Shown: positions 8,044-15,508, counted from the first letter of the stretch. The stretch is 23,365 nt of DNA from an uncultured Acidiphilium sp. (GCA_902495325.1 CABUWK010000036.1:1-23365); one strand, 5' to 3'. The notes: generated by a model not told the origin, from the letters alone. Numbers and translations: made by a program.

Positions 8044-8843
8044 AAATTTTCAGACACGAATTTAAAAAATTGCGTTCCTTATCTTTTATTCTGTACGGCG
8101 CCATGATCGTTCTCGGTGTGATCATGGGCGTGTCGTGCCGGGTGCTTTTCCGTTCTATGGAATCCGATTCGACGACGAACGGGCTTCTGGTGGCAACGTC
8201 TTCGATGATGATCATGGTCAGCGGCTTAGCGGTGGCGGCTGTTTCCACGGTGTTGGAGATCTGCGTGATCTATCGCTTTTACCGCGCCGTATCCTCGGAC
8301 GAAGCCTATCTCACGTTTACCCTTCCCGTTTCGATGAAAGAGCAATTCTGGGCAAGATTTCTCGTGATGCTTTTATATACGGTTCTTTCCTTCCTTGCTC
8401 TGTCTGTAGCGGTCGCCTTGTTTGCCCTGATCGCCATTCCTTCGTATGCGTTAAATGATTTTTTTGAAAATATAAAAACGATATTTGCCGAGATCGTACA
8501 GAGCGGCAGCGCAGAAGCGTGGCTTCTGATCGTCGAAGGGATCGTCTGCTTGATCGCATCTTTGCTGATGAACGTTGCGGAAACGATGCTCGCGGTTCTG
8601 CTTGCCCACAGCCTGTCGAGAAAACACAAGGCGGGTACGACGATCGGTATGCTGATCGGTCTGGGGTACGTACAGGGGATCATTCTTCGCCTGATCACCA
8701 TTCCGTTTGCCGTTGCGACTTCGCTCGGAACGTTGTCCGTTCACCTGATCATATCGATTACGGCGATCGCGTGCGCCGCGCTTTTTGTCGTGAGCGTCGT
8801 CTGGTCGCTCAGATTGCTGAATAAAAAATTAAATCTTGACTGA
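8034..8843 (+). CDS. ABC-2-type transporter permease
   Basis: Integral membrane protein of 269 residues with about six hydrophobic segments. They are near residues 17-40 (LSFILYGAMIVLGVIM), 60-85, 107-140, 165-190, 203-225 and 235-262. This matches the membrane partner of the preceding ATPase. The start ATG 8034 overlaps that gene by 10 bp. The N-terminus is short and basic (FRHEFKKLRS), as in ABC-2 permeases such as YtrC/YtrD-type proteins. No extracellular domain of note is seen. The family assignment rests on topology and operon context rather than on a sequence motif, and the substrate is unknown. Confidence 0.82.
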   Translation: MLLKIFRHEFKKLRSLSFILYGAMIVLGVIMGVSCRVLFRSMESDSTTNGLLVATSSMMIMVSGLAVAAVSTVLEICVIYRFYRAVSSDEAYLTFTLPVSMKEQFWARFLVMLLYTVLSFLALSVAVALFALIAIPSYALNDFFENIKTIFAEIVQSGSAEAWLLIVEGIVCLIASLLMNVAETMLAVLLAHSLSRKHKAGTTIGMLIGLGYVQGIILRLITIPFAVATSLGTLSVHLIISITAIACAALFVVSVVWSLRLLNKKLNLD

Positions 8844-8854
8844 GAAGGAAACTC

Positions 8855-9337
8855 ATGAAACTCGATTTCGAATTGGTGCCGGACGGGTGCTGGCATTCCA
8901 ATCTGCGCAGTTATCTTCCGAAGAAAATGTGGGATATCGTCCGCAGGGACGCCTATGCCCGCGCGGGCGGAAAGTGCATGATCTGCGGCAGAAAAGCAAG
9001 CCGGCTCGAAGCGCACGAACGCTGGAGTTATGACGAAGCCCGCGGAATACAGAAGCTGGAAGACGTGATCGCCGTGTGCCACGCATGCCATTCCGTGATC
9101 CATATCGGCAGAACGCAGCTTCTCGGAGACGAAGACAAGGCGATCGCCCATTTCTGCAAGGTGAACCGGTGTTCCTATGCCGATTACCGCAAAGCGCTCG
9201 GCGCGGCGAACGAGATCCATCGCCGCAGAAACGAGGTGCCGGAATGGTGTACCGACGTGTCCTGGCTGAAACGATTCGGCGAGGGCGGGGGCGAAAAAGA
9301 TCCGCCCGAAAAAGAAACAAAACCGCCCGAAGTATAA
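8855..9337 (+). CDS. HNH-type zinc-finger nuclease-like protein
   Basis: Protein of 160 residues with a beta-beta-alpha-metal (HNH) core. Zinc-type cysteines are Cys41-x2-Cys44 and Cys75-x2-Cys78. His54 (EAHERWSYDE) is the likely catalytic histidine, and CHACHSVIH supplies His79 and His83. Flanking conserved-looking segments include an N-terminal VPDGCWHSNLR, RRDAYARAGGKC, and a C-terminal WCTDVSWL. These suggest a whole-protein family wider than the HNH core. The C-terminus is Pro/Glu/Lys-rich and disordered-looking. It begins 11 bp after the permease stop with its own AAGGA site, so it is probably the third gene of the ABC operon. No restriction, toxin or phage partner is nearby. Nuclease activity is inferred; the cellular role is unknown. 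Confidence 0.75.
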   Translation: MKLDFELVPDGCWHSNLRSYLPKKMWDIVRRDAYARAGGKCMICGRKASRLEAHERWSYDEARGIQKLEDVIAVCHACHSVIHIGRTQLLGDEDKAIAHFCKVNRCSYADYRKALGAANEIHRRRNEVPEWCTDVSWLKRFGEGGGEKDPPEKETKPPEV

Positions 9338-9355
9338 TTTCGGGCGATCATGGGA

Positions 9356-9393
9356 AAAATACTCTTCGCGAAGAAAACGCGGGGAGTATTTTT
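9356..9393 (+). terminator. Terminator after the HNH gene
   Basis: A 15-bp stem (9356-9370 with 9378-9392, two G-T pairs) has a 7-nt A-rich loop and a T tract. Just upstream, CGCCCGAA and TTCGGGCG around 9324-9346 form another hairpin spanning the stop codon. Confidence 0.88.
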
Positions 9394-9409
9394 ATGTTTC
9401 TGCCGACCG

Positions 9410-9467
9410 CCGGCACCCCCCGCGCCTATGCCAGGCAAGGTTTGGATTATTCTTGCCTGGCATGCCG
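9410..9467 (+). other. Perfect 12-bp hairpin upstream of the CotF-like genes
   Basis: ATGCCAGGCAAG (9428-9439) pairs perfectly with CTTGCCTGGCAT (9452-9463) around a 12-nt loop. An outer CCGGCA / TGCCGG pairing is separated by a C-rich bulge. There is no T tract, so it is not a standard terminator. The right arm overlaps a possible weak promoter (TTGCCT 9453-9458, 17 bp, TAAAAA 9476-9481). It may be an operator or a leader RNA structure. Confidence 0.45.
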
Positions 9468-9528
9468 GACAAGAATAAAAACAGATCTGATTCCGGCAGG
9501 GAAAAGAATGCGGTCGGAAAGGAGAGAA

Positions 9529-9717
9529 ATGAAAACTGATCTGACGGTAAACGAACTGAGCGCGATTTCCGATCTGCTCGCGCTCGAAGAAAGCGTCTGC
9601 AAAAAGGCGAGGATCTATTCGGAAACGCTGACCGATCCGGAGATCTCGCAGGCGTTGAAAAAAGTTGCGGAAAATCACGGAAAGAGGTTTTGCGATCTCT
9701 TTTCTCTGATCGGATAA
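9529..9717 (+). CDS. Small CotF-like spore-coat-type protein
   Basis: 62-residue all-helical protein that opens LTVNELSAISDLLALEESVCKKA and continues through a predicted second helix ending in an AENHGKRFCDLF segment. The pattern of an acidic-amphipathic helix pair with a late His resembles the short partner protein often found beside CotF-family coat proteins in Clostridia. The ATG at 9529 follows an AAAGGAGAG ribosome site. The stop is 9 bp before a second, related small gene, so the two are co-transcribed. Function in these small proteins is poorly known; a coat or ferritin-like structural role is inferred. It could alternatively be an unrelated helical protein. Confidence 0.7.
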   Translation: MKTDLTVNELSAISDLLALEESVCKKARIYSETLTDPEISQALKKVAENHGKRFCDLFSLIG

Positions 9718-9726
9718 GGGGGGATC

Positions 9727-10017
9727 ATGAACGGAAAAGACAGAAAAACGCTCAACGAAAAAGATTGTCTCGGCGACATTCTGACCGGCGAAAAGGAACT
9801 TCTCGGTCTGTATGCGCTTTGTCTCGGCGAAACGGAAGGAAAAGAACTTTCCAGGGTTTTGAAAACCGCTCTCGAAAAGACGGCTGAGGATCGCCGCACT
9901 CTTTTCCGCGTGGCGGAAAAAAGCGGTTATTGCGAACGGAAACAAGCCGATAAGGCGATTATCGAAGAAAAAGTAAACCTTTATTCCAAAAGTCTCAGGC
10001 AGATCTCCGAACTTTGA
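9727..10017 (+). CDS. CotF-family-like coat protein
   Basis: 96-residue helical protein. The N-terminal half (CLGDILTGEKELLGLYALCLGE) and the late GYCERKQADKAI segment match the general plan of the CotF family (PF07875): a helix carrying a Leu-x3-Tyr pattern, then a Gly-Tyr/Trp-Tyr turn followed by a Gln-Ala-Asp stretch. CotF-type proteins belong to the spore coat in Bacillus, and homologues occur in many Clostridia. It follows the 62-residue gene by 9 bp, with a G-rich ribosome site (AAGGGGGGA) overlapping that gene's end. A terminator at 10095 closes the pair. No sporulation-type promoter was recognised, and whether this organism sporulates cannot be judged from the window. Confidence 0.7.
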   Translation: MNGKDRKTLNEKDCLGDILTGEKELLGLYALCLGETEGKELSRVLKTALEKTAEDRRTLFRVAEKSGYCERKQADKAIIEEKVNLYSKSLRQISEL

Positions 10018-10094
10018 CGAATCGGTTTGATCGTCGTCGCAAGCCGGTTTTCTGCCGTAAAACGGTCGGTGCCGGCGAAATCATGCCAAACATG

Positions 10095-10131
10095 AAAAAG
10101 GGGTTCGCGTTCTGTCGCGCCCCCTTTTTTT
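10095..10131. terminator. Bidirectional terminator between convergent genes
   Basis: An A5-G4 left arm pairs with a C-T7 right arm, and an inner CGCG/CGCG pair continues the stem. T runs occur on both strands. It therefore serves the CotF-like pair (plus) and the carbamoyltransferase homologue (minus). Confidence 0.85.
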
Positions 10132-10145
10132 CATTGTCATTCGTT

Positions 10146-11054
10146 TTATTTTTTTGCCACGAGCAGGGAAAGAACCGCCGTTTCCACCAGGGGAAGGGCG
10201 TGCGCTTCCGCAAGCCCCGCAAAAGCGGGAGAGGAGACGACTTCCGCCGACAGGATTCCGTCCGGCGCGACGGGAAGAACGTGAAGAACGATCGCCGAAG
10301 GTTTCGCGGCGGCAAGCGCTTCTTCCGTTAAGGTGAACTCTGCCGGAAGATCGCCGTCGGAAACATAAACGACGTCCGCTCCTTTCAGGCCTTCGGAAAG
10401 ATCGTTTGTTACCGGAACTTCGCCGAACTGACGGCAATAGGCGAGAGAGCTTTCATCCGGCGCAAGGGTATCGGGGCAGACGATCGTAACGTCGAGCCCG
10501 CAGGCGGAAAAAGCGTTGGCAAAGTTTTCTGTAAAGGTTGCGGGATCGCCGATCATCGTCACCTTCAGTGAGGAAAGGGTTCCTTTTTCCTGCCAGATCG
10601 CATACAGCGCGGCGAGCGCTTCGCAGGGACCGCTCTTTGCGTTTGCGTTGATCACGGGAATGTCGAGCCCCCGTTCCATCGCCTCGGCGTCCGTTTCTTC
10701 CGAAGTCTGTACGACCACGGCGTTGACCCCGTACCCCGCGACGGCGGACATGGAAAGCTTGTCGTTGATCATCGTTTCGAGTTCCGTTCCGCGGACGGCG
10801 CACACGACGGGAGAACCCGATAACCGCGTTACCGCCGTTTCGAAAGCGATGCGGGATCTGGTGAATCCGTGTTTGGTGATCAGACAGACGAATTTTCCTT
10901 TCAGGTCGGCAAGCTTTTCGCCCGCGTTCAGTTTTCTCTCGATGTCTTTCGTTTTATGCAGTATTTCAAGGATCTCTTCTTCCTTATAATTGGCAAGGGA
11001 GATCAGGTGTTTCTTTTCGAGTTTCCCCTCGGGGGTAAAGCGGTTGATATCCAT
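10146..11054 (-). CDS. Divergent aspartate/ornithine carbamoyltransferase-family protein
   Basis: 302-residue homologue of the carbamoyltransferase superfamily. The fold markers are recognisable: an N-terminal carbamoyl-phosphate domain, PVINANAKSGPCEALAALY where others have the HPxQALAD helix, and DVVYVSDGD and LHVLP near the end. Key positions are changed. STRTR reads FTRSR (64-68), so the first Ser is Phe. HPCQ reads GPCE (142-145), so the His is lost. The ornithine SMG loop reads SDGD (232-235), and HCLP reads HVLP (258-261) without the following Ala-His-Arg. Standard OTC or ATCase activity is therefore doubtful; an unusual substrate or a non-enzymatic role is possible. It is monocistronic, with a clear promoter and AAGGAG site, and has no arginine or pyrimidine genes beside it. 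Confidence 0.8.
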   Translation of the reverse strand: MDINRFTPEGKLEKKHLISLANYKEEEILEILHKTKDIERKLNAGEKLADLKGKFVCLITKHGFTRSRIAFETAVTRLSGSPVVCAVRGTELETMINDKLSMSAVAGYGVNAVVVQTSEETDAEAMERGLDIPVINANAKSGPCEALAALYAIWQEKGTLSSLKVTMIGDPATFTENFANAFSACGLDVTIVCPDTLAPDESSLAYCRQFGEVPVTNDLSEGLKGADVVYVSDGDLPAEFTLTEEALAAAKPSAIVLHVLPVAPDGILSAEVVSSPAFAGLAEAHALPLVETAVLSLLVAKK

Positions 11055-11110
11055 AACGAACTCCTTATCGGGCGGGGCGAAGGGAAGAACAGCCCCTTTT
11101 CGATATACAC

Positions 11111-11139
11111 ATTATACCATTAAGAAAGGAAAAGTGCAA
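11111..11139 (-). promoter_or_regulatory. Promoter of the carbamoyltransferase-like gene
   Basis: On the minus strand TTGCAC (11139-11134) and TATAAT (11116-11111) are separated by 17 bp, about 57 bp upstream of the start codon. It lies back-to-back with the promoter at 11202. Confidence 0.7.
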
Positions 11140-11201
11140 TGCTTTTGGGCAGAATGTACAAATTTAATTCCCCGGGCAGACAAATTTTGTGATAAATGCT
11201 A

Positions 11202-11230
11202 TTGTAAAAAACGCCCGGATGCTGTATAAT
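11202..11230 (+). promoter_or_regulatory. Promoter of the MsmK-type ATPase gene
   Basis: TTGTAA (11202-11207) and TATAAT (11225-11230) are spaced by 17 bp. The leader is about 50 nt and ends in a strong GAGGAGG ribosome site. Confidence 0.75.
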
Positions 11231-11287
11231 TAATGTAACAGAATCGATTGCGGCGGAAATCGCCGGAGAGATTGAGGAGGAAAATAA

Positions 11288-12577
11288 ATGGCAAGCTTAT
11301 TGCTCAAAGACATTTACAAGGTGTACCAGTCCGGCGTCGTTGCCGTTACGGACTTTACGCTTGACATCGAAGACAAAGAGTTCATCGTCTTCGTCGGTCC
11401 TTCCGGATGCGGAAAGTCCACCACGTTGCGTATGATCGCAGGTCTCGAAGAAATTTCCGACGGCGAACTTTACATCGACGGAAAGCTGATGAACAACGTT
11501 CAGCCGAAAGACAGAGACATCGCAATGGTGTTCCAGAACTACGCTCTGTATCCGCACATGACCGTTTACGACAACATGGCGTTCGGTCTGAAACTCAGAA
11601 AAGTTCCCAAGGCGGAAATCGACGAAAAGGTAAAGGAAGCCGCAAGGATCCTCGGTCTCGAAACTTACCTTCAGAGAAAGCCGAAGGCTCTTTCCGGCGG
11701 TCAGAGACAGAGAGTCGCGCTCGGAAGAGCGATCGTCCGTGAACCGAAGGTATTCCTTCTCGACGAACCCCTTTCCAACCTGGATGCAAAACTCCGTGCC
11801 CAGATGAGAACGGAAATCACAAAACTTCACCACAGACTCGCTACGACCTTCATTTACGTCACGCACGATCAGATCGAAGCTATGACGATGGGTACGAGAA
11901 TCGTCGTTATGAAAGACGGTTTCATTCAGCAGGTCGACGCACCGCAGAAACTTTACGATTATCCGGCAAACCTGTTCGTTGCAGGCTTCATCGGAACGCC
12001 GCAGATGAACTTCTTCGACGCCACGCTCACTTCCGACAATTCCGGAAAGATCTACGTGGAATTCGAAGGAAAGAAAGTCGCTCTTCCCAAGGCGAAGTCC
12101 GACAAGATCATCAACGCGAAGGAATATATCAACACCGGTAAGCCTGTCGTATTCGGCGTAAGACCGGAAGATCTTCACGACGAAGAGAGCTTCATCAACA
12201 ATTCGAGAGAGACGGTTATCGACGTTAAGGTAGACGTTGTCGAAAAACTCGGTTCCGAAACCCTTCTTTACTGCGTATTCCAGGAAGACGAGAACAACGG
12301 CGTTTCCAACCTGGTAGACGCTACGAAGCAGATGATCGCGAAAGTCGATTCCCGTTCCACCACCGAGAGAGATCAGATGGTCGAACTTGCGATCGACATC
12401 ATGCACAGCCACCTCTTCGACAAAGAGACCGAACTTACCATTCTGGAAGGCGAAGGCACGAAAGCGTATGTTCCCGTCAAGGAACTCGAAAGAAGAGCCG
12501 CTGCCGAAAAGGAAGCTCTGGAACATCCCGAACTCGCTGCGAAAAAAGCGAAGAAGGATAAGAAAAAGGCGAAATAA
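11288..12577 (+). CDS. msmK: Carbohydrate ABC transporter ATPase, MsmK/UgpC type
   Basis: ATPase that powers sugar ABC importers at the cytoplasmic membrane, 429 residues. It has Walker A GPSGCGKST at 37-45, a Q-loop in QNYALYPHMTV, the signature LSGGQRQRVALGRA from 135 and Walker B with Asp159-Glu160 (LLDEPLSNLDAKLR). The C-terminal regulatory part has OB/TOBE-like strands (VVFGVRPEDL). It is about 60 residues longer than typical MsmK: extra sequence around 330-375 and a Lys/Ala-rich tail (AAKKAKKDKKKAK). No permease or binding-protein genes are near, which fits MsmK-type ATPases that serve several sugar permeases. Third-position codon choice leans to C more than in neighbouring genes, together with a strong promoter and ribosome site, suggesting high expression. 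Specific sugar partners cannot be told. Confidence 0.9.
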   Translation: MASLLLKDIYKVYQSGVVAVTDFTLDIEDKEFIVFVGPSGCGKSTTLRMIAGLEEISDGELYIDGKLMNNVQPKDRDIAMVFQNYALYPHMTVYDNMAFGLKLRKVPKAEIDEKVKEAARILGLETYLQRKPKALSGGQRQRVALGRAIVREPKVFLLDEPLSNLDAKLRAQMRTEITKLHHRLATTFIYVTHDQIEAMTMGTRIVVMKDGFIQQVDAPQKLYDYPANLFVAGFIGTPQMNFFDATLTSDNSGKIYVEFEGKKVALPKAKSDKIINAKEYINTGKPVVFGVRPEDLHDEESFINNSRETVIDVKVDVVEKLGSETLLYCVFQEDENNGVSNLVDATKQMIAKVDSRSTTERDQMVELAIDIMHSHLFDKETELTILEGEGTKAYVPVKELERRAAAEKEALEHPELAAKKAKKDKKKAK

Positions 12578-12598
12578 TACGGCTTGAAAACAGCTGTG

Positions 12599-12643
12599 AA
12601 AAGCGATGCGCGTAAGGTTTTTCCGAAAGCGCGTCGCTTTTTT
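12599..12643 (+). terminator. Terminator of the MsmK-type gene
   Basis: A 13-bp stem (AAAAGCGATGCGC 12599-12611 with the complementary arm ending in the T tract, one G-T pair) lies 21 bp after the stop. Confidence 0.9.
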
Positions 12644-12744
12644 GTTTGCGGGAAGGTTTCGGAAGTCCGTATCGGTTTTTGCCTGCCGGGAAGTTCCGGC
12701 AAAGTGAAAATATCCCTGCGGGATCGTTACCGTCCGAAGAAAGT

Positions 12745-12773
12745 TTGACTTTTTTCCGGCGGGATGATATAAT
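12745..12773 (+). promoter_or_regulatory. Promoter of the HEPN-like/tilS/hpt/bioY operon
   Basis: TTGACT (12745-12750) and TATAAT (12768-12773) have a 17-bp spacer and give a leader of about 75 nt. No other promoter-like pair was seen before bioY, so the four genes probably share it. Confidence 0.75.
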
Positions 12774-12853
12774 GCGGGAAGAGACGTGCGGGTCATCGGA
12801 AGGACAGCCCGGGCGGAATTTAAGCGCGGGCAGAATTACAGGACGGGTGGAAT

Positions 12854-13549
12854 ATGACCGTAACGGACGTAGAATTTTTCGAAGAATTTAAAAGGCTTGA
12901 AAAGGCGTGCGGAAAACTGAACGGGGAAACCCACGCCGTAAGCCGCTATATCGACGATATGCGTTCCGTCGAAGAGTACGGGCGGGCGCGGCTTGACGGA
13001 TATGTGGCGGACTTAAAAACGCTGATCTATCTCAGAAAACTGAGAAACGTTCTGGCACACGAATCGAAAGAAGGCGTTTGCACCGCACGGGACACGGAAC
13101 GTCTGTGCGAGTTTTGCGGGCGCGTGGAAGGGGGCACGGATCCTCTTTCCCTGCTGAAAGCGATCGCGGAAAAAGAAAAAGCGGCGGAGACTGCCCGCGC
13201 GGCGAAGCCTTCGGTTCGCACGTATTACCCTTCGGACGCCGCTCCCGACGAGGAGAAAAGGAATGTTTTTTCTCAGACGGAAACAATTCCGGACGATGCG
13301 GGATCCGGCGGTCTTTCGCAGTCGGTCCGGTTTTCGGGCGAGCCTTCGCAAAACGGCGGGGTGCCTTTTCCGGAAACGCGGACAGAGAAAAAGCCTTTCC
13401 GCAAAGAATTTTCGCCGAAAGCCGACCGCACGGCAGCAACGGGAAAGAAACGAAAAGCGGATAAGAGCACGGTGATCGTTTTGCTGTGCGTTGCGGCGCT
13501 CGTCGCGATCTCTTTCGGCGCGTTGCTCATCGCCCGCGTTTTACAATGA
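12854..13549 (+). CDS. Tail-anchored membrane protein with HEPN-like motif
   Basis: 231-residue protein, family not recognised. Residues 1 to about 110 are helical and contain RKLRNVLAHES, in which Arg64-Asn65-x3-His69 is the exact form of the HEPN RNase motif. About 90 residues of low-complexity Ser/Pro/Glu/Lys sequence follow. Then comes a basic patch (GKKRKADK) and a single hydrophobic segment at about 205-229 that ends the protein. This gives a cytoplasmic N-domain anchored by its tail. The ribosome site is weak (GGGTGG). The stop codon overlaps a possible tilS start. RNase activity is inferred from six residues only; similar Arg-Asn-x3-His patterns occur in non-catalytic helical proteins. 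No antitoxin candidate is adjacent. Confidence 0.6.
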   Translation: MTVTDVEFFEEFKRLEKACGKLNGETHAVSRYIDDMRSVEEYGRARLDGYVADLKTLIYLRKLRNVLAHESKEGVCTARDTERLCEFCGRVEGGTDPLSLLKAIAEKEKAAETARAAKPSVRTYYPSDAAPDEEKRNVFSQTETIPDDAGSGGLSQSVRFSGEPSQNGGVPFPETRTEKKPFRKEFSPKADRTAATGKKRKADKSTVIVLLCVAALVAISFGALLIARVLQ

Positions 13550-13569
13550 CCTCTTTTAAGGATGAAAAG

Positions 13570-14964
13570 ATGGGAAAGAATATTTTTTGCCCCGCATTTA
13601 ACGAAAGCCTGTTCCGGAAGGGGCAGGTCGTCGGGGTCGCGTTATCGGGCGGGAAGGATTCCGTCTGTCTGCTCGATCTTCTGCTTGCCGAAAGGGAAAA
13701 ACTCGGGATCGGCGTGGTTTGCATCAACGTGGATCACGGTATCCGCGGAGAGAATTCCGCAAAAGACAGTTTATTTGTAAAGGAATTGTGCGAGAGAAAG
13801 GGAATTCCTCTGTATTATCGGAAAGTCGATTGCCCCGCCTATTGCGGGGAGCATAAAACGGGCGTCGAAGAAGGGGCGCGGATCCTGCGTTACTGCGTTT
13901 TCGCCGAGGCGGTCGAAAGCGGTTTCTGCAACATCGTCGCAACGGCGCATCATCGGTCGGACAATGCGGAAACCGTTCTTTTCCGCCTGTTCCGCGGAAG
14001 CGGACCTGCCGGGCTTTGCGGCATAAAAGAACAAAGCGAAAACGGAACGATCGTTCGTCCGTTGCTTCGTGCGGGAAGGGAAGAGATCGATCGCTACGTG
14101 AAGGAGAAGGGGCTTTCCTATGTGACGGACGAAACGAATGCGGACAGCGCCTATGCCAGAAATTTTCTGCGTAACGAAGCGATGCCTCTGATCTCGGAGC
14201 GTTTTCCCGGGGCGGAAGAGGCGATCTGCCGTTTTGCGGAGATCCTCGCCCGGGACGAGGAGTTTTTCTGCGGCGAAGCGGAGAAATACGTGACTGTTTC
14301 CCGCGGGGAGATCTCGGTGAAAAGCGGTTTGCCTTACGCCTTATTTTCCCGCGCGGTGCTTTCGGTTTTCAAACGGCTCGGTATTACGGAAAATTACGAT
14401 AAACGACATATAGACCTGCTTTTTTCGTTGCAAAACGAACGAAACGGCGCGGAAGCGGATCTGCCGTCCGGCATTTCGGCAGTGAACGACTACGGGAAGA
14501 TCACCTTCCGGAAAGGCGGAAGAAAAGAAAAGGCGGATGCCCTTCCGGATGACGGAATACCGTTTGCAAAGCAGGCGTTTTCAGTCGGAGAGCAAAGGTT
14601 TGCGATCGCCCCGGCGGAAACGGGCGAACGGAAAGCCTTATTTACGGAGTGCCGGGAGGAAACCCTCTTTCCCGCACGGAAAACGCTGTTTTTCGACGGA
14701 GACAAGATCCCCGAGGGGTGCGTGTTCCGCACGCGGCGTGCCGGAGACGTTTTCACTCCCTTCGGCGGAAAAAGAAAAAAACTGAAGGAATATCTCATCG
14801 ATAAAAAGATCCCCGCGCGCTTCCGCGACGGGCTCGCCCTTCTGTGCCGGGGCAGCGAAGTGATTTTTATTTGCGGAATTGAAATTTCCGACGGTATAAA
14901 AGTAGACAAAAGCACTTCGAATATGTTAAAATGTTACCTGTTATCACCATCGGAGGAATTTTGA
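13570..14964 (+). CDS. tilS: tRNA(Ile)-lysidine synthetase
   Basis: ATP-dependent enzyme that converts C34 of the minor tRNA-Ile to lysidine, so the tRNA reads AUA; essential in most bacteria. The PP-loop SGGKDS is at 26-31, followed by NVDHGIRGENS and the ATAHHRSDNAETVL segment. That segment departs from the usual HHxDDQxET: Ser130 and Asn132 replace Asp and Gln. PLL-R-EI-Y, NFLRN and a C-terminal TilS_C domain (FRTRRAGD..) are present. The length of 464 residues is normal. I start at ATG 13570, which has AAGGA upstream; an ATG at 13546 overlapping the previous stop (ATGA) is the alternative and adds 8 residues. hpt follows after 1 bp, a common Bacillota order. Activity is expected despite the two substitutions. 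Confidence 0.93.
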   Translation: MGKNIFCPAFNESLFRKGQVVGVALSGGKDSVCLLDLLLAEREKLGIGVVCINVDHGIRGENSAKDSLFVKELCERKGIPLYYRKVDCPAYCGEHKTGVEEGARILRYCVFAEAVESGFCNIVATAHHRSDNAETVLFRLFRGSGPAGLCGIKEQSENGTIVRPLLRAGREEIDRYVKEKGLSYVTDETNADSAYARNFLRNEAMPLISERFPGAEEAICRFAEILARDEEFFCGEAEKYVTVSRGEISVKSGLPYALFSRAVLSVFKRLGITENYDKRHIDLLFSLQNERNGAEADLPSGISAVNDYGKITFRKGGRKEKADALPDDGIPFAKQAFSVGEQRFAIAPAETGERKALFTECREETLFPARKTLFFDGDKIPEGCVFRTRRAGDVFTPFGGKRKKLKEYLIDKKIPARFRDGLALLCRGSEVIFICGIEISDGIKVDKSTSNMLKCYLLSPSEEF

Positions 14965-14965
14965 A

Positions 14966-15508
14966 ATGTACGACAACGTGATCGAAAAAGTTCTCTTTTC
15001 GGAAGAAGAGTTAAAGACAAGGATCAAAGAACTCGGCACCGAGATCGGCAGGGAATATGCCGGCAAAAAGCCGCTTATGATCGGTATTTTAAAGGGGAGC
15101 GTTATGTTCTTCGCCGATCTGCTTCGCGAGATCGAAGGCGATCTCGAAATCGATTTTATGGCGATCTCGAGTTACGGAAACGGAGTGAAATCTTCCGGCG
15201 AAGTCAAAATGATCAAAGACCTCGACCATAAGATCGAAGGAAAAGACGTGATCATCGTGGAAGACATCGTGGACAGCGGTTACACGATGAAATATCTTAC
15301 CGGAGTGCTCTCGGCGAGAAACCCCGCGTCGATCCGCATCTGTACCCTTCTCGATAAACCTTCAAGAAGAGAGACGGACGTCCGCGTGGATTATAAAGGA
15401 TTCGAAGTCGGCGACGAATTCGTCGTCGGATACGGGCTCGATTATGCGGGGCTTTACCGCAACGTGCCGTTTATCGGAATTCTGAAACGTTCCGTTTACG
15501 AGCATTGA
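14966..15508 (+). CDS. hpt: Hypoxanthine phosphoribosyltransferase
   Basis: Purine salvage enzyme that makes IMP or GMP from hypoxanthine or guanine and PRPP, in the cytoplasm; 180 residues, the usual length. The PRPP-binding motif VIIVEDIVDSGYTM starts at 95, with acidic residues Glu99-Asp100. ILKGSVMFFADL and the flexible-loop ISSYG sequence at 67-71 are present. The ATG at 14966 has GGAGG inside the end of tilS, and only one base separates the two genes. In many Bacillota tilS-hpt is followed by ftsH; here bioY follows instead. Guanine versus hypoxanthine preference cannot be read. Confidence 0.95.
   Translation: MYDNVIEKVLFSEEELKTRIKELGTEIGREYAGKKPLMIGILKGSVMFFADLLREIEGDLEIDFMAISSYGNGVKSSGEVKMIKDLDHKIEGKDVIIVEDIVDSGYTMKYLTGVLSARNPASIRICTLLDKPSRRETDVRVDYKGFEVGDEFVVGYGLDYAGLYRNVPFIGILKRSVYEH

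Noticed and set aside
11297..12796. 499-codon open frame on the minus strand across the MsmK-type gene
   Set aside because: It is a shadow of the ABC ATPase frame, with no ribosome site or family motif. It would also run through the MsmK terminator.
13486..13569. Upstream start for tilS inside the HEPN-like gene
   Set aside because: It would overlap the upstream membrane-anchor coding region. ATG 13570 has a ribosome site and gives a normal TilS N-terminus.
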